Shown here: positions 1 to 10,572 of the stretch, piece by piece
Position numbering within the stretch: the stretch's first letter is position 1
Layout: the number at the start of each line of letters is the position of its first letter
Source of the DNA: Allocoleopsis franciscana PCC 7113
GTDB taxonomy: Bacteria; Cyanobacteriota; Cyanobacteriia; Cyanobacteriales; Coleofasciculaceae
Reading direction: 5' to 3'
NCBI RefSeq assembly: GCF_000317515.1
Contig: NC_019738.1
Location: 285,501 to 349,500 of the forward strand
Length of the DNA stretch: 64,000 nt
The notes under the pieces: generated by a model
Database searches by the model: none
What the model saw: only the letters and a program-made list of their open reading frames with translations
What the model was told of the DNA's origin: nothing
Translations under genes and position numbers: made by a program

Positions 1-19
1 GGAAATATGTTTCAACCGA

Positions 20-3000
20 ATGAAAGCTCCCGTGCCCACTCATGAAACAGCCAGACTTGAGGCTCTTAGTCAGTACAACATTCTCGACACGGCTCCTGAA
101 GAGGCATTCGATGATTTCACCTGTTTAGCCGCGCAAATTTGTGAAACGCCAATTGCTCTGATCACGCTGGTTGATCATCATCGTCAATGGGTTAAATCAA
201 AAATTGGTTGGACAGTCTCGGAAACAAGCCGTGAAATTTCCTTTTGCGCCCATACCATCCTAGGAACTGAAATCTTGGTTGTCCAAGATGCTTGGGCTGA
301 CGAACGATTTGTCACGAACCCTTTAGTCACCGCTGAGCCTCACGTTCGGTTTTATGCAGGCGCACCTCTAATTACCGCCGCTGGCTATGCGCTAGGGTCA
401 CTTTGCGTGATTGACTACGTACCACGAGAACTAAGTCCCCAGCAGTTGAGCGCCTTACAAACCTTAAGCCGCCAAGTGATGACGCAACTGGAGCTAAAAC
501 GCACCGTAGCAGAATTGGCGCAGACGAAGCAACAGAGCCAGCAACTCATAAAGTTGACTTATGACATTAGGGAGTATCAGCAAGCACAAGAGGAGCGCAA
601 TGCCTTACAGGGAGCTTTGCAAGGCTTCTTCAACCTATCTCTTGATTTACTCTGTATTGCAGGTTTGGATGGCTATTTCAAACACTTAAACCCAGCCTAT
701 GAAAAGACGCTGGGATACAGCCGTGAAGAACTGCAAAGCCAACCCTTCCTAAATTTTGTTCATCCGGACGACAAAGCAGCAACTCTTGCAGAAGTGCAGA
801 AGCTGACGAGAGGTGCGCCCACCATCTACTTGGAGAATCGCTATCGCTGTAAAGATGGTTCTTACAAGTGGCTTGCTTGGACTGCTTTTCCTCATGTTAA
901 AGATGGTTTGCTCTATTGTGTAGCCCGCGACATTACCCAACTCAAGCAAGCTGAGCAAGAGCGGCTTCAACTTTTGCATAGAGAGCAGGCGGCACATAAC
1001 CAGATTACAAAAATTCTAGAGAGTATCACCGATGCCTTCTTCGCTTTAGATGGTGAGTGGCGATTTACCTATGTCAATCAGCAAGCCGAACGTCTGTTAC
1101 AAAGAAAGCGATCAGAACTTTTGGGACAATCCGTCTGGGACGAGTTTCCGGAAGCTGTCACGTCCCTGTTTTATCAGGAGTATCACCGAGCCGTAACAGA
1201 AGAAGTTAGCGTTGAATTTGAAGCTTTTTATCCTCCCCTCAAAACTTGGTTCTCTGTCCATGCCTACCCTGGAAAGCAAGGATTATCCGTTTATTTTGAG
1301 GATATCAACCAACGGAAACAGGCACAGGAATCACTACAAAGTTCAGAGGAACGCTATCGGCTGCTGTTTGAAAACAATCCTCAACCAATGTGGGTGAATG
1401 ACCTGGAAACGTTAGCAATTGTAGCGGTCAATGAAGCGGCAATTAACCACTACGGGTACTCGCGAGAGGAATTTCTCGCTATGACAATCGCCGATATTCG
1501 TCCTGCCGCCGATATTCCGGCTTTACTGGAAAATATGGCTAACGTTACTCCTGGACTCAACAAGAAAGGGGTATGGAGACATCGGAAGAAGGATGGCTCT
1601 TTGATTGAGGTTGAAATTACGACCTACAGTCTCACTTTTGTCGGCAGACAAGCTCAACTGGTTCTAGCGAACGATGTCACGGAACGCAGGCGAGCGGAGA
1701 AGGCTCTGATCGAAACGACTCAGTTCCAGCGCGCCATCTTAGATAGTGCCAACTACGCGATTATTTCCACCACCCCCGATGGCATCATTCGCACTTTCAA
1801 TGCGGCAGCACAACGTCTGTTGGGCTACACCGCAGAAGAAGTGGTGGGTAAAGTAACGCCTTTGGTGATCCACGATTATGCAGAAGTGGTGCAACGCGCA
1901 CAAGAATTAAGCGAGGAATTGGGATTTTGGGTTGAACCGGGATTTGAATCCTTTGTCGCCAAAACTCGGCTGGGAAAAATTGATGAGCGCGAATGGACTT
2001 ACATCCGTAAGGATGGTTCGCGCTTTCCCGTATTACTTTCCATCACGGCTGTGCGGGATTTAGAAGGTAATATTACCGGATTTTTGGGCATTGGTCATGA
2101 CATCACGGAATGCCAGCAGGCGGAAGCGGAGTTACAGCGTCAACATCGGCGATCGCAACTGTTTACCGAAATTACGCTGAAGATTCGTCAATCCTTACAG
2201 CTTGAAGACATTTTGCAAACCACTGTTACAGAGGTGCAAAAAATTCTTCAGGTTGATCGGGTGTTAATTTATCGGGTATGGCCTGATGGTAAGGGGTGTA
2301 CGGTGACAGAGGCGGTTCAGCCTGGATGGCCTGCCATTCTCGGTATGTCTTTTGCTGAAGAAGTGTTTCCTTTAAAGTACCAGGAACTCTACCGACAGGG
2401 ACAGGTACATGCGATCGCGGATGTAGAACAAGCTTATGCTGAAATGACGCCTTGCTTGTTAGAATTTCTCCATCCTTGGGGAGTTAAGGCTAAGTTAGTC
2501 GTCCCCATTTTGCTCTCCGGGCAACTCTGGGGTCTTTTGATTGCCCATCATTGTACCCATCCCAGGCCGTGGACGAGTTTTGAAACGGAACTGTTGCAAC
2601 AGTTGTCCGAGCAAATTGGTCTTGCCTTGGCTCAAGCTCAACTCTTGGAACGAGAAACCAGACAGCGATTGGAACTCGCACGCTCTAATGCAGAACTGCA
2701 AGAATTTGCCTATGTTGCCTCCCACGACTTGCAAGAACCATTACGCAAAATTCAGGCATTTGGCGATCGGCTTAAGGTCAAGTATAGTGAGGTCTTAACC
2801 GAGCAAGGGCGTGATTACCTGAAACGGATGCAAAATGCTGCCGAACGGATGCAAGCTTTGATCAACGACTTGCTGACTCTTTCGCGGGTAACAACCAGGG
2901 CACAGCCTTTTGTGACAACGAAGCTAACGCAGGTGCTACAAGAAGTTTTATCTGATTTAGAAGTGAGCATTCAGCAGGCTAATGGACGAATTGAGGTAGG

Positions 3001-3421
3001 CGAACTACCTATCCTAGAAGCTGATCCCATCCAAATGCGTCAGTTGCTGCAAAACCTGATCGGCAATGCCCTAAAATTCTACCGCCAAGAGGAACCCCCC
3101 ATTATTAAAATTTATAGCCAACAGCTAACCGATTGGGAACGGCAACCCACTCAGGGACTCAACAGAATCGAGCGTTGTCAAATCTTTATTGAAGATAACG
3201 GCATTGGATTTGATGAAAAATATCTGGATCGAATTTTTAACGCTTTCCAACGCCTACATGGTCGTAGCGAATACGAAGGAACTGGAATGGGCTTAGCAAT
3301 CTGTCGTAAGATTGTTGAACGCCACGACGGCACTATTACAGCTCAAAGCTCACCAAACCTTGGAGCGACCTTCATCATAACACTACCCCTCCAACAACGT
3401 CAAGGAGATCGGGCAAAGTGA
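20..3421 (+). CDS. Multi-sensor histidine kinase (GAF-PAS4-GAF-HisKA-HATPase)
   Basis: Soluble sensor kinase, 1133 aa, no membrane segment. Domains in order: an N-terminal GAF (about 8-160, opening with the common cyanobacterial pattern RLEALSQYNILDTAPEEAFD), four PAS domains (about 200-315, 325-440, 445-560, 565-705), a phytochrome-type GAF (about 708-880), HisKA with phospho-acceptor His902 in [11 protein letters not shown], and an HATPase with DNGIGF and GTGMGLAIC boxes. The second GAF has Cys812 near the cyanobacteriochrome chromophore position but Leu follows instead of the usual His, so bilin binding is doubtful. The reading frame stays open to the left window edge. The ATG at 20 is preferred because GAF proteins of this type begin this way. 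The stop overlaps the next gene (GTGA), implying coupling to the receiver downstream. The signal sensed is unknown. Confidence 0.9.
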   Translation: MKAPVPTHETARLEALSQYNILDTAPEEAFDDFTCLAAQICETPIALITLVDHHRQWVKSKIGWTVSETSREISFCAHTILGTEILVVQDAWADERFVTNPLVTAEPHVRFYAGAPLITAAGYALGSLCVIDYVPRELSPQQLSALQTLSRQVMTQLELKRTVAELAQTKQQSQQLIKLTYDIREYQQAQEERNALQGALQGFFNLSLDLLCIAGLDGYFKHLNPAYEKTLGYSREELQSQPFLNFVHPDDKAATLAEVQKLTRGAPTIYLENRYRCKDGSYKWLAWTAFPHVKDGLLYCVARDITQLKQAEQERLQLLHREQAAHNQITKILESITDAFFALDGEWRFTYVNQQAERLLQRKRSELLGQSVWDEFPEAVTSLFYQEYHRAVTEEVSVEFEAFYPPLKTWFSVHAYPGKQGLSVYFEDINQRKQAQESLQSSEERYRLLFENNPQPMWVNDLETLAIVAVNEAAINHYGYSREEFLAMTIADIRPAADIPALLENMANVTPGLNKKGVWRHRKKDGSLIEVEITTYSLTFVGRQAQLVLANDVTERRRAEKALIETTQFQRAILDSANYAIISTTPDGIIRTFNAAAQRLLGYTAEEVVGKVTPLVIHDYAEVVQRAQELSEELGFWVEPGFESFVAKTRLGKIDEREWTYIRKDGSRFPVLLSITAVRDLEGNITGFLGIGHDITECQQAEAELQRQHRRSQLFTEITLKIRQSLQLEDILQTTVTEVQKILQVDRVLIYRVWPDGKGCTVTEAVQPGWPAILGMSFAEEVFPLKYQELYRQGQVHAIADVEQAYAEMTPCLLEFLHPWGVKAKLVVPILLSGQLWGLLIAHHCTHPRPWTSFETELLQQLSEQIGLALAQAQLLERETRQRLELARSNAELQEFAYVASHDLQEPLRKIQAFGDRLKVKYSEVLTEQGRDYLKRMQNAAERMQALINDLLTLSRVTTRAQPFVTTKLTQVLQEVLSDLEVSIQQANGRIEVGELPILEADPIQMRQLLQNLIGNALKFYRQEEPPIIKIYSQQLTDWERQPTQGLNRIERCQIFIEDNGIGFDEKYLDRIFNAFQRLHGRSEYEGTGMGLAICRKIVERHDGTITAQSSPNLGATFIITLPLQQRQGDRAK

Positions 3422-3882
3422 AAGGACGGCGACACCCTGTGACGATTTTGATGGCAGATGACGATCCGGATGATTGCATGTTGGCAAGAGAAGCCCTAGC
3501 TGAAAGCCGCTTAGCCAATGATTTGCATTTCGTCAGTGATGGCGAAGAACTGATGGATTATCTCTACCAACGTGGCAAATATTCAGTTCCGGGCAGTGCG
3601 CCGCGTCCAGGTCTCATCCTGCTAGACCTGAACATGCCGAAAAAAGATGGTCGTGAGGTACTCAAGGAACTCAAATCAGACCCGCATTTGCGACAAATTC
3701 CTGTTTTAGTACTGACCACCTCGCAGGCGGAAGAAGATATTCTTCGGAGCTATTATCTCGGCGCGAATTCTTACATCACCAAGCCTGTGACTTTTAGCTC
3801 CTTAATTGAAGTCATGCAAACCTTGAGTAAATACTGGTTTGAAATTGTTGAATTGCCCTCTCAAGAGGGAGGAAACTGGTAA
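3418..3882 (+). CDS. Single-domain response regulator, Rcp1-like
   Basis: A stand-alone receiver of 154 aa starting with GTG that overlaps the upstream kinase stop by 4 nt. It has the acidic pocket (D14-D16), the phospho-acceptor Asp70 in LILLDLNMPKKDG, the Thr100/Thr101 switch position and Lys122 in TKP. The DLNMPKKDGREVL pattern and the extended loop before it are typical of the Rcp1 family that partners with phytochrome-like kinases. The likely phosphodonor is the kinase encoded immediately upstream. There is no output domain, so it acts by protein-protein contact. Its stop codon is the first TAA of a TAATGGG repeat array. Confidence 0.92.
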   Translation: MKGRRHPVTILMADDDPDDCMLAREALAESRLANDLHFVSDGEELMDYLYQRGKYSVPGSAPRPGLILLDLNMPKKDGREVLKELKSDPHLRQIPVLVLTTSQAEEDILRSYYLGANSYITKPVTFSSLIEVMQTLSKYWFEIVELPSQEGGNW

Positions 3883-3907
3883 TGGGTAATGGGTAATGGG
3901 TAATGGG
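3880..3907 (+). repeat. Heptanucleotide tandem repeat (TAATGGG)x4
   Basis: Four perfect copies of TAATGGG. The first copy supplies the stop of the receiver gene and the fourth supplies the ATG of the hydrolase gene. Short tandem heptanucleotide repeats are a known cyanobacterial genome feature (STRR sequences). The ATG of the first copy is in the hydrolase frame but meets TAA after four codons. Confidence 0.9.
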
Positions 3908-4703
3908 AACTAGCATCCTTGAGCGGAATAATGTAAAAATACTGGGTAATGGTAGTAAAACCATTATCTTTGCCCCTGGCTTTGGCTCCGATCAGACTGC
4001 TTGGCGGCATCAGGTTGCGGCATTTTCGTCTAATTATCGTATTGTCCTATTTGATCATGTTGGAGCAGGGAAGTCAGATTTTTCGGCCTATAGTCCCCAC
4101 CGCTACAGTAGCCTCTACAGCTATTCTGAGGATTTGCTGGATTTGTGCGCCGAATTAAAGTTGACCCAGTGCATTCTGGTGGGTCACTCTGTGAGTGGCA
4201 TGGTGAGTCTACTGGCGGCCTTAGTCGAACCCCAGCGCTTCAGTCAACTGATCTTTATTAGTGCCTCTCCCCGTTATCTCAATGATGAGGGGTATATCGG
4301 TGGCTTTGATCAGTCTGACCTGGATGCCCTGTATGCGGCGATGTCATCCAATTACTATGCTTGGGTAAGTGGTTTTGCGCCCATCGCCATGGGTAACCCC
4401 GAAAAACCCGAACTAGCGTTGGAGTTTGCCAATACCTTAGGAGCCATCCGTCCTGATATCGCCCAAGCCGTCGCCCGTGTAATCTTCCAATCTGATCACC
4501 GAGCGGAGTTGCCGCGACTCACATTACCTACAACAATTCTACAGGCCAGTGATGACATCGCGGTACCGATTGAAGTGGGTCAGTATATGGCGGATAAGAT
4601 TGCAGACAGTCAACTGATTCCCATCCAGGCGCGGGGACACTTACCTCATATCAGCGCACCCGATGTGGTCACCCATGCGATCGCCTCATGTCTTGCTGCT
4701 TAA
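3903..4703 (+). CDS. RsbQ/KAI2-type alpha/beta hydrolase
   Basis: A 266-aa alpha/beta hydrolase closely resembling Bacillus RsbQ, the positive regulator of the energy-stress phosphatase RsbP, and the plant KAI2/D14 receptor family. Visible features are the oxyanion region FAPGFGSDQ, nucleophile Ser96 in GHSVSG, acid Asp218 in the SDD pair and His246 in ARGHLPH. The triad numbering nearly coincides with that of RsbQ as I recall it. The N-terminus SILERNNVK also matches the family start, which supports the ATG inside the repeat array. It lies between a receiver and a hybrid kinase, so a role in a signalling pathway sensing a small hydrophobic ligand is inferred. No RsbP-like PP2C gene is seen beside it. 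Confidence 0.85.
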   Translation: MGTSILERNNVKILGNGSKTIIFAPGFGSDQTAWRHQVAAFSSNYRIVLFDHVGAGKSDFSAYSPHRYSSLYSYSEDLLDLCAELKLTQCILVGHSVSGMVSLLAALVEPQRFSQLIFISASPRYLNDEGYIGGFDQSDLDALYAAMSSNYYAWVSGFAPIAMGNPEKPELALEFANTLGAIRPDIAQAVARVIFQSDHRAELPRLTLPTTILQASDDIAVPIEVGQYMADKIADSQLIPIQARGHLPHISAPDVVTHAIASCLAA

Positions 4704-4716
4704 CCGGAAATTCTCT

Positions 4717-7700
4717 ATGTCATGGTTACAGCTTCGTCCTCCTGACGGGCTACCGACGTTTCGACCGCTCCTATTCGCACTCACCCTCGTCCTAAGCGGA
4801 TGGGTGTGCCACGATGGATGGGCACCGATGCAGATATTAACCCTGCTAGGTTGGCTCGGTTTTACCTTGTTGCCCCTACGTCTTGGGCAAGTGATACCTT
4901 TAGTGGGTTTAGGTACCCTGTTAGTAGGACTGTTGCATGGGGATGGAGTGAATGCAGTGCGCCCATCTCTGGAATTTGGGATTGCGGCTGGGCTGGGTAT
5001 CGGGTTACGCCAGTTTTTACTAGGTTTGGAGTGGCGCTTAGCCTCTCAATCGGTACTTGCGACCCTTACTCATACTGATACCACAGATACTTCTAACACC
5101 CTGATTGATCAAGCCGTCGCCCTCCTACGTGACATCGTCTGTGCTGACGCCGCGATCGCTGTGCGCCGACTCGATGAGGTAACCGCTCAAGCATTGGTTT
5201 GTCTACCCCCCAAGGCACTTCCCGACCCACTGACAACACCCACACTGTTTGAAGAAGCGACCAGGGAAAACCGTTGTCTCTACTATTCCAATTACCCCGC
5301 AACTCCCAGTGCTTCCCATGTTCTGCTCGCCCAAGGCATCCAATCCCTAGCTGTCGTGCCCCTCACCTTATCCGATGGCAGAGAGGGGGCAATTCTGCTG
5401 CTGTGGCAACGCCGGACGGATTTTCCCTCCCATCTGCAAGACTTTATCGAATCCCTACGGGGTGAGTTACGTACCCTACTGAGCTTTAGTGATACCACCT
5501 TACGCTTGGACAAATTACAGGCACGCTTCAGTTCCATGTTACAAACGATTCATCAAGGCGTAGTGTTCATTGATGAAAGTGGAGAGCAAGGCTGGCTCAA
5601 TCAATCTGCCGCCAATCAATTGGAACTCTCCCCAGGCGCTGTAGAACCTCCGATGCTGGCTCAGGCGATGGCGATGTTACGTACCCGTGCGGATAATCAA
5701 ACTGAAATTGTGGCACAGGCCGCACAATTTTTCTCCCAACCTCAGGCCGAAATTCGTAACTGGAACTGGATTTTCAGTCAGCCACAACCTAAAGTGCTGA
5801 GTATCTCTAGCACCCCCACCCGTGTCCGCGATGTGCCCGGTCGTCTCTGGATATTAGATGATATTACCGAGCCGTATTTAGCTCAATTAGAACTTGTGGC
5901 TAGCAGCCAAGAATTATCTCAAACAAATCAACAACTGGAAAAGGCAAAAGCCGAATCGGAAGAAGCAACTCGCATCAAGAGTCAATTCCTGGCGAATATG
6001 AGCCACGAAATTCGGACTCCCATGAATGCGATTATCGGCATGACGGGCTTGCTTTTGACCACAGAATTAACACCCCAACAGCGAGATTTTGTCACAACCG
6101 CTCAGAGCAGTAGTGAGGCTTTACTTGCCCTGATTAATGATATTCTTGACCTCTCAAAAATTGAGTCCGGCAGCGTCGAATTGGAAAAACAGGCGTTTAA
6201 TTTGCAAAGTTGCATTGAAGAATCCCTGGATATTTTAGCCCTTAAAGCCGCAGAAAAAGGCATCGAACTGGCTTACGGGATGCATCCTCAAACCCCCAGC
6301 ATAATTGTGGGAGATGTCACTCGTTTACGCCAAATTTTAGTGAATTTAGTCAGTAATGCGGTTAAGTTCACACAGACAGGAGAAGTGGTGGTTTCAGTGA
6401 CAGCCAAAGAGTTGGAGGGGGACAAGGGAGACAAGGGGGATAAGGGGGATAAGGGGGACAAGGGAGAGAAAATACTATATACGAATGAAACTTGCTATAA
6501 CCTGCAACCTGCAACCAAGTTCGAGTTCCAATTTGCCGTTAAGGATACAGGCATTGGAATTCCCCCCGATCGCATCGACCGATTGTTCAAATCCTTCAGT
6601 CAAGTGGATGCTTCCACCACCCGTAAATATGGTGGAACCGGATTGGGATTAGCGATCGGTAAACAGTTGAGTGAAATGATGGGGGGTCGGATGTGGGTAG
6701 AAAGCCAAGTGAATCGGGGTTCCACATTTTATTTCACTCTCGTGGCAGCGGCTACTGCTGATTCATCCCCTATGAATTCTGACAACTTCCCGCCTCAATT
6801 CCAAGGTAAGCGCCTGCTGATTGTGGATGATAACGACACTTATCGGCAAATTTTAACCCAGCAACTCCAGTCTTGGGGAATGCTCATTTATGGGGCGGCA
6901 TCGGCAGCGGAAGCGTTCGACTGGCTCAATCAAGGACAACCCTTGGACATGGCACTTCTAGATATGCAGATGCCCGGAATGGATGGTCTAACCCTCGCGA
7001 CGAAAATCCGCAGCTATTCTAATTATCAAACCTTACCCCTAGTTTTGTTGACCTCGATCAACGGGTTAGAAAGGGCTAACCAGACTCATGTACCTGTAGA
7101 TTTAGCCGCTTTCCTGACGAAGCCGATTAAACAGTCCCAGCTTGACTCGGTCTTGAATCAGATTTTAGCTGGGTCATCTATCTCGGTGAATCCCCTCCCC
7201 GTGACTCTACCAGAGAACCCTCTGCAACTCGCCACACAGTTGCCCTTGCGGATTTTGTTAGCGGAGGACAATGGGGTAAATCAAAAGGTTGCCTTGCATC
7301 TATTAAAACGGATTGGCTATCAAGCCGATGTGGTGAGTAATGGATTAGAAGTACTCGATGCTGTCAAGCGTAAATCCTATGATGTGGTGCTGATGGATGT
7401 GCAAATGCCGCTGATGGATGGGTTAACCGCCACACGTTGTATTTGTCAAGAGCTTTCAGGCGATGGGGAATTCGGCGAAGCCAATCAGAATTCTCAGAAC
7501 TCGGACAGGAACCAACCATCCAAGCCTGCAACATCTCACAAGCGCCCTCGGATTATTGCCATGACGGCGAATGCCATGCAAGGCGATCGGGAGGAGTGCC
7601 TGAATGCAGGCATGGATGACTACCTATGTAAACCCATCAGCTTGAAAGCTTTAATCCAAGCTTTGAGCCATTGTCAACCCCTGCCAGATAGAGAGATAGA

Positions 7701-8190
7701 GAACTGGGGGCTAAGTGAGAGCTACGTGGGCAGTCCTGGAAAAGGAAACCCAAAGACAACCCTGGAGGGAGATGGGGAGATGAGGGAATTCTCGCCACTC
7801 AAAGCCACGAACCTCAATCCACCTTCATCCTCTGAGCCGATTGAAGCCAAGGTGCTGCAATCCTTTCGGGAAATGGCGGGTGACATGGCTGATTTGGTCT
7901 TGGTAGAGATGATTGATTGCTATCTCGAAGACGCGCCAAAACTCCTGAGTGCGATCGCCCAAGCGATTGTCCAAAATGATGCTGTGCAGTTGCGATCGAG
8001 CGCACATAATCTCAAAGCCAGCAGTGCCACATTGGGTGCTATTACCCTCTCGAATGTATGCCGCAAGTTAGAAGTTATGAGTCGGATTGGCAATACTGAG
8101 TATGGGGTAGATAAGTTACCTCAGCTAGAAGCTGAGTATGAAAGAGTCAAGGTAGCTTTGCAATTAGAACGCCAAAACGCTCAAAAATGA
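4717..8190 (+). CDS. BarA-like hybrid histidine kinase (TM-GAF-PAS-HisKA-HATPase-REC-REC-HPt)
   Basis: Membrane hybrid kinase of 1157 aa. Hydrophobic N-terminal segments (about 12-85) are followed by a GAF (130-265), a PAS-like domain, a coiled linker, HisKA with His430 in SHEIRTPMN, HATPase, receiver 1 (Asp749 in [11 protein letters not shown]), receiver 2 (Asp894 in [11 protein letters not shown]) and a C-terminal HPt with His1097 in [10 protein letters not shown] full phosphorelay is therefore carried on one chain. A (GDK)n low-complexity insert splits the HATPase. The longest ORF begins at 4663 but would overlap the hydrolase by 41 nt; the ATG at 4717 lies 13 nt after that stop, so it is chosen. 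The stop overlaps the next gene by 4 nt. Confidence 0.9.
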   Translation: MSWLQLRPPDGLPTFRPLLFALTLVLSGWVCHDGWAPMQILTLLGWLGFTLLPLRLGQVIPLVGLGTLLVGLLHGDGVNAVRPSLEFGIAAGLGIGLRQFLLGLEWRLASQSVLATLTHTDTTDTSNTLIDQAVALLRDIVCADAAIAVRRLDEVTAQALVCLPPKALPDPLTTPTLFEEATRENRCLYYSNYPATPSASHVLLAQGIQSLAVVPLTLSDGREGAILLLWQRRTDFPSHLQDFIESLRGELRTLLSFSDTTLRLDKLQARFSSMLQTIHQGVVFIDESGEQGWLNQSAANQLELSPGAVEPPMLAQAMAMLRTRADNQTEIVAQAAQFFSQPQAEIRNWNWIFSQPQPKVLSISSTPTRVRDVPGRLWILDDITEPYLAQLELVASSQELSQTNQQLEKAKAESEEATRIKSQFLANMSHEIRTPMNAIIGMTGLLLTTELTPQQRDFVTTAQSSSEALLALINDILDLSKIESGSVELEKQAFNLQSCIEESLDILALKAAEKGIELAYGMHPQTPSIIVGDVTRLRQILVNLVSNAVKFTQTGEVVVSVTAKELEGDKGDKGDKGDKGDKGEKILYTNETCYNLQPATKFEFQFAVKDTGIGIPPDRIDRLFKSFSQVDASTTRKYGGTGLGLAIGKQLSEMMGGRMWVESQVNRGSTFYFTLVAAATADSSPMNSDNFPPQFQGKRLLIVDDNDTYRQILTQQLQSWGMLIYGAASAAEAFDWLNQGQPLDMALLDMQMPGMDGLTLATKIRSYSNYQTLPLVLLTSINGLERANQTHVPVDLAAFLTKPIKQSQLDSVLNQILAGSSISVNPLPVTLPENPLQLATQLPLRILLAEDNGVNQKVALHLLKRIGYQADVVSNGLEVLDAVKRKSYDVVLMDVQMPLMDGLTATRCICQELSGDGEFGEANQNSQNSDRNQPSKPATSHKRPRIIAMTANAMQGDREECLNAGMDDYLCKPISLKALIQALSHCQPLPDREIENWGLSESYVGSPGKGNPKTTLEGDGEMREFSPLKATNLNPPSSSEPIEAKVLQSFREMAGDMADLVLVEMIDCYLEDAPKLLSAIAQAIVQNDAVQLRSSAHNLKASSATLGAITLSNVCRKLEVMSRIGNTEYGVDKLPQLEAEYERVKVALQLERQNAQK
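6417..6468 (+). repeat. 9-bp minisatellite inside the kinase gene
   Basis: Tandem units of the type GGGGACAAG/GGGGATAAG encode a run of Gly-Asp-Lys triplets between the N box and G1 box of the HATPase domain. The length is a multiple of three, so the frame is kept. Confidence 0.9.
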
Positions 8191-10274
8191 ACATCACCCA
8201 GCCTGAGAAAGATGCTCCGTTAATCCTCGTGATCGAGGACGACAAGTTCATGCGGATTCAGTTACAGCGAGCGATGGAACAAGCCGGCTATCAGGTTGCA
8301 CAAGCGTGTGATGGCGAGGAAGGGTTAGCGGCATACCTTCACCTACAGCCCGATATTGTGCTTTTGGACGCCCTCATGCCGGTGATGGATGGCTTTACCT
8401 GTTGCACTCAATTGCGATCGCTTCCAGGCGGCGATCGCATACCTGTGTTAATGATCACCGCTCTTGAAGACCGAGAATCAGTGGATCGAGCCTTTGAGGC
8501 TGGGGCACTGGATTACATTACCAAGCCGATTCATTGGGCGGTTCTGCGCCAACGAGTGCGTCGTCTGCTTCAGGCGAGTCGTGCGGTAGAGGACTTACGA
8601 CAGCAGACGGAACGGGCGCAACGGAGCGAGGAGCGACTGCGGTTAGCTCTAGACGCGGCTCAGATGGGGACTTGGGATTGGGATCTCCAACACGACAAAG
8701 TGATTCACTCGGAGACGACCGAAGCCATTCATGGTCTTGCCCCAGGTTCCTTTGAGGGTACGTTTAAAAGCTTCCTAAAAAGTCTTCATCCGGATGATCG
8801 GGAAGGAGTTACTCAATCCCTACAATCTGCCTTGGTAGAGGGAGCTGACTACAACATTGAGTTTCGCGTAATTTGGCCTGACGGTAGTATCCACTGGGTC
8901 GCGAGTAAAGGTCAAGTTTATTACGACAACTTCGGTCAGCCTGTGCGGATGACCGGAATTAATATGGATATTACCAATCGCAAGCAAGCACAAGAAGAAT
9001 TACAGCGACAGAATTTGCGATCGCAATTGTTTGCCGAAGTCACGCTCAAGATTCGCCAGTCTTTGCACATTGAGGACATTCTCCAAACTGCTGTCAACGA
9101 AGTGCAACGGATTCTCGTTAGCGATCGCGTTTTAATCTTTCAATTGGGTTCGGATGGATTGGGCAAAGTCGTCACAGAAGCCCTGGCTCCTGGCTATCCC
9201 TCTGTATTAGGTTGTAAGGTTACGGATGATTATTTAGCCTCAGAGTACTTAAGTCGGTATCGTCAAGGCCGAGTTTACACCATTGATCACGTAGAAAAGG
9301 CGGATGTGCCAGCTTGTTTCATGGAATTTATGCAAAATTTCCAGATCAAGGCCAAGCTAGCTGTACCAATTTTATTAAAAGAACAACTCTGGGGTTTACT
9401 GGTGGCTCATCAGTGTAACCGTCCCAGACATTGGTCTAGTTTTGAAACCGATCTGCTCAAACAGCTAGCCGATCAAATTGGCATTGCTTTAGCTCAAGCT
9501 CAACTTTTAGAACAAGAAACCCATCAGCGTCAGGAACTGGCTCGTTCTAATACCGAACTGGAAAACTTTGCCCATGTCGCTTCCCACGACTTGCAAGAAC
9601 CCCTACGGAAGATTATCACCTTCGGCGAACGACTTCAAAGTAAGTATGGAGAAGTGCTAACGGAGCAAGGATGTGACTACCTAGAACGGATGCAAAAAGC
9701 CGCAGAACGGATGCAGACGTTAATCCATGATTTGCTAACGCTCTCGCGCATTACCACCCAGGCTCAACCCTTTGTTGCAGTGGATCTGGCTCAGATTGTG
9801 CAAGAAGTGTTATCCGATTTAGAAGTTTGTCTAGAGCAGAATCAGGGACAGGTAGAAGTGGGCGAGTTGCCAACCCTGAACTCCGATCCCTTGCAGATGC
9901 GTCAATTGATGCAGAACTTAATCGGTAATGCTTTGAAATTCCACCGAAAGGGCGAACTGCCGAAAGTGAGGATTTATAGTCAATCGCTCAAGGGTGAAAA
10001 TCAGTCAGTTTCAGGAGATGCGGCTAAGCCTACACATTGTCAAATCTGTGTCGAAGACAATGGTATTGGCTTTGATACACAGTATCTGGAGCGCATCTTT
10101 CAAGCTTTCCATCGGCTGCACGGTCGTAACGACTATGAGGGAACTGGCATGGGTTTGGCAATCTGCCGTAAGATTGTCGAACGCCATAATGGCACTATTA
10201 GCGCCCACAGCACACAAGGGCAAGGGTCAACCTTTATCGTCACTTTGCCCCTACAAAAACGTCAATCAGGCTAA
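8187..10274 (+). CDS. REC-PAS-GAF histidine kinase
   Basis: A 695-aa soluble kinase beginning with an N-terminal receiver (Asp61 in [11 protein letters not shown], Lys in ITKPI), then a PAS of the PAS_3 type (about 148-265, TWDWD start), a phytochrome-type GAF (270-440), HisKA with His467 in [11 protein letters not shown], and HATPase. The GAF-HisKA-HATPase half is clearly paralogous to that of the first kinase in the window. Its GAF has Cys377 followed by Phe rather than His at the position where cyanobacteriochromes bind bilin. ATG overlaps the stop of the upstream hybrid kinase (ATGA), and the upstream HPt domain could phosphorylate this N-terminal receiver, which would couple the two kinases (inference). 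Confidence 0.9.
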   Translation: MNITQPEKDAPLILVIEDDKFMRIQLQRAMEQAGYQVAQACDGEEGLAAYLHLQPDIVLLDALMPVMDGFTCCTQLRSLPGGDRIPVLMITALEDRESVDRAFEAGALDYITKPIHWAVLRQRVRRLLQASRAVEDLRQQTERAQRSEERLRLALDAAQMGTWDWDLQHDKVIHSETTEAIHGLAPGSFEGTFKSFLKSLHPDDREGVTQSLQSALVEGADYNIEFRVIWPDGSIHWVASKGQVYYDNFGQPVRMTGINMDITNRKQAQEELQRQNLRSQLFAEVTLKIRQSLHIEDILQTAVNEVQRILVSDRVLIFQLGSDGLGKVVTEALAPGYPSVLGCKVTDDYLASEYLSRYRQGRVYTIDHVEKADVPACFMEFMQNFQIKAKLAVPILLKEQLWGLLVAHQCNRPRHWSSFETDLLKQLADQIGIALAQAQLLEQETHQRQELARSNTELENFAHVASHDLQEPLRKIITFGERLQSKYGEVLTEQGCDYLERMQKAAERMQTLIHDLLTLSRITTQAQPFVAVDLAQIVQEVLSDLEVCLEQNQGQVEVGELPTLNSDPLQMRQLMQNLIGNALKFHRKGELPKVRIYSQSLKGENQSVSGDAAKPTHCQICVEDNGIGFDTQYLERIFQAFHRLHGRNDYEGTGMGLAICRKIVERHNGTISAHSTQGQGSTFIVTLPLQKRQSG

Positions 10275-10572
10275 CACACAGTCTCTATGTTTAGGGTGTG
10301 TAACGATAGCGTAACACCCATGAGCGCTATAGATGGTGTCAATATATAAGTTCTGGTCAATTGAAGTATGAAGGCTCAAAGAACCTTATCCGGGAGAGAT
10401 ACCCCTATTGTTTTTAAATGGCTTGATGTCAAGAAGGCATGATGGAATAACAGAACTTCTCTACTCTGAGAGATTTCGATCCTGAGATTTAACTGCTTAA
10501 TTAAGGTGAAGACCTTGAGCCACTGCTGTTGTGAGATTATTGAACGACCATCCAAAGAGGTTAGGGACTGAG

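Noticed and set aside
10294-10319. GGGTGT...ACACCC hairpin after the third kinase as a terminator
   Set aside because: Loop is long and no T-run follows.
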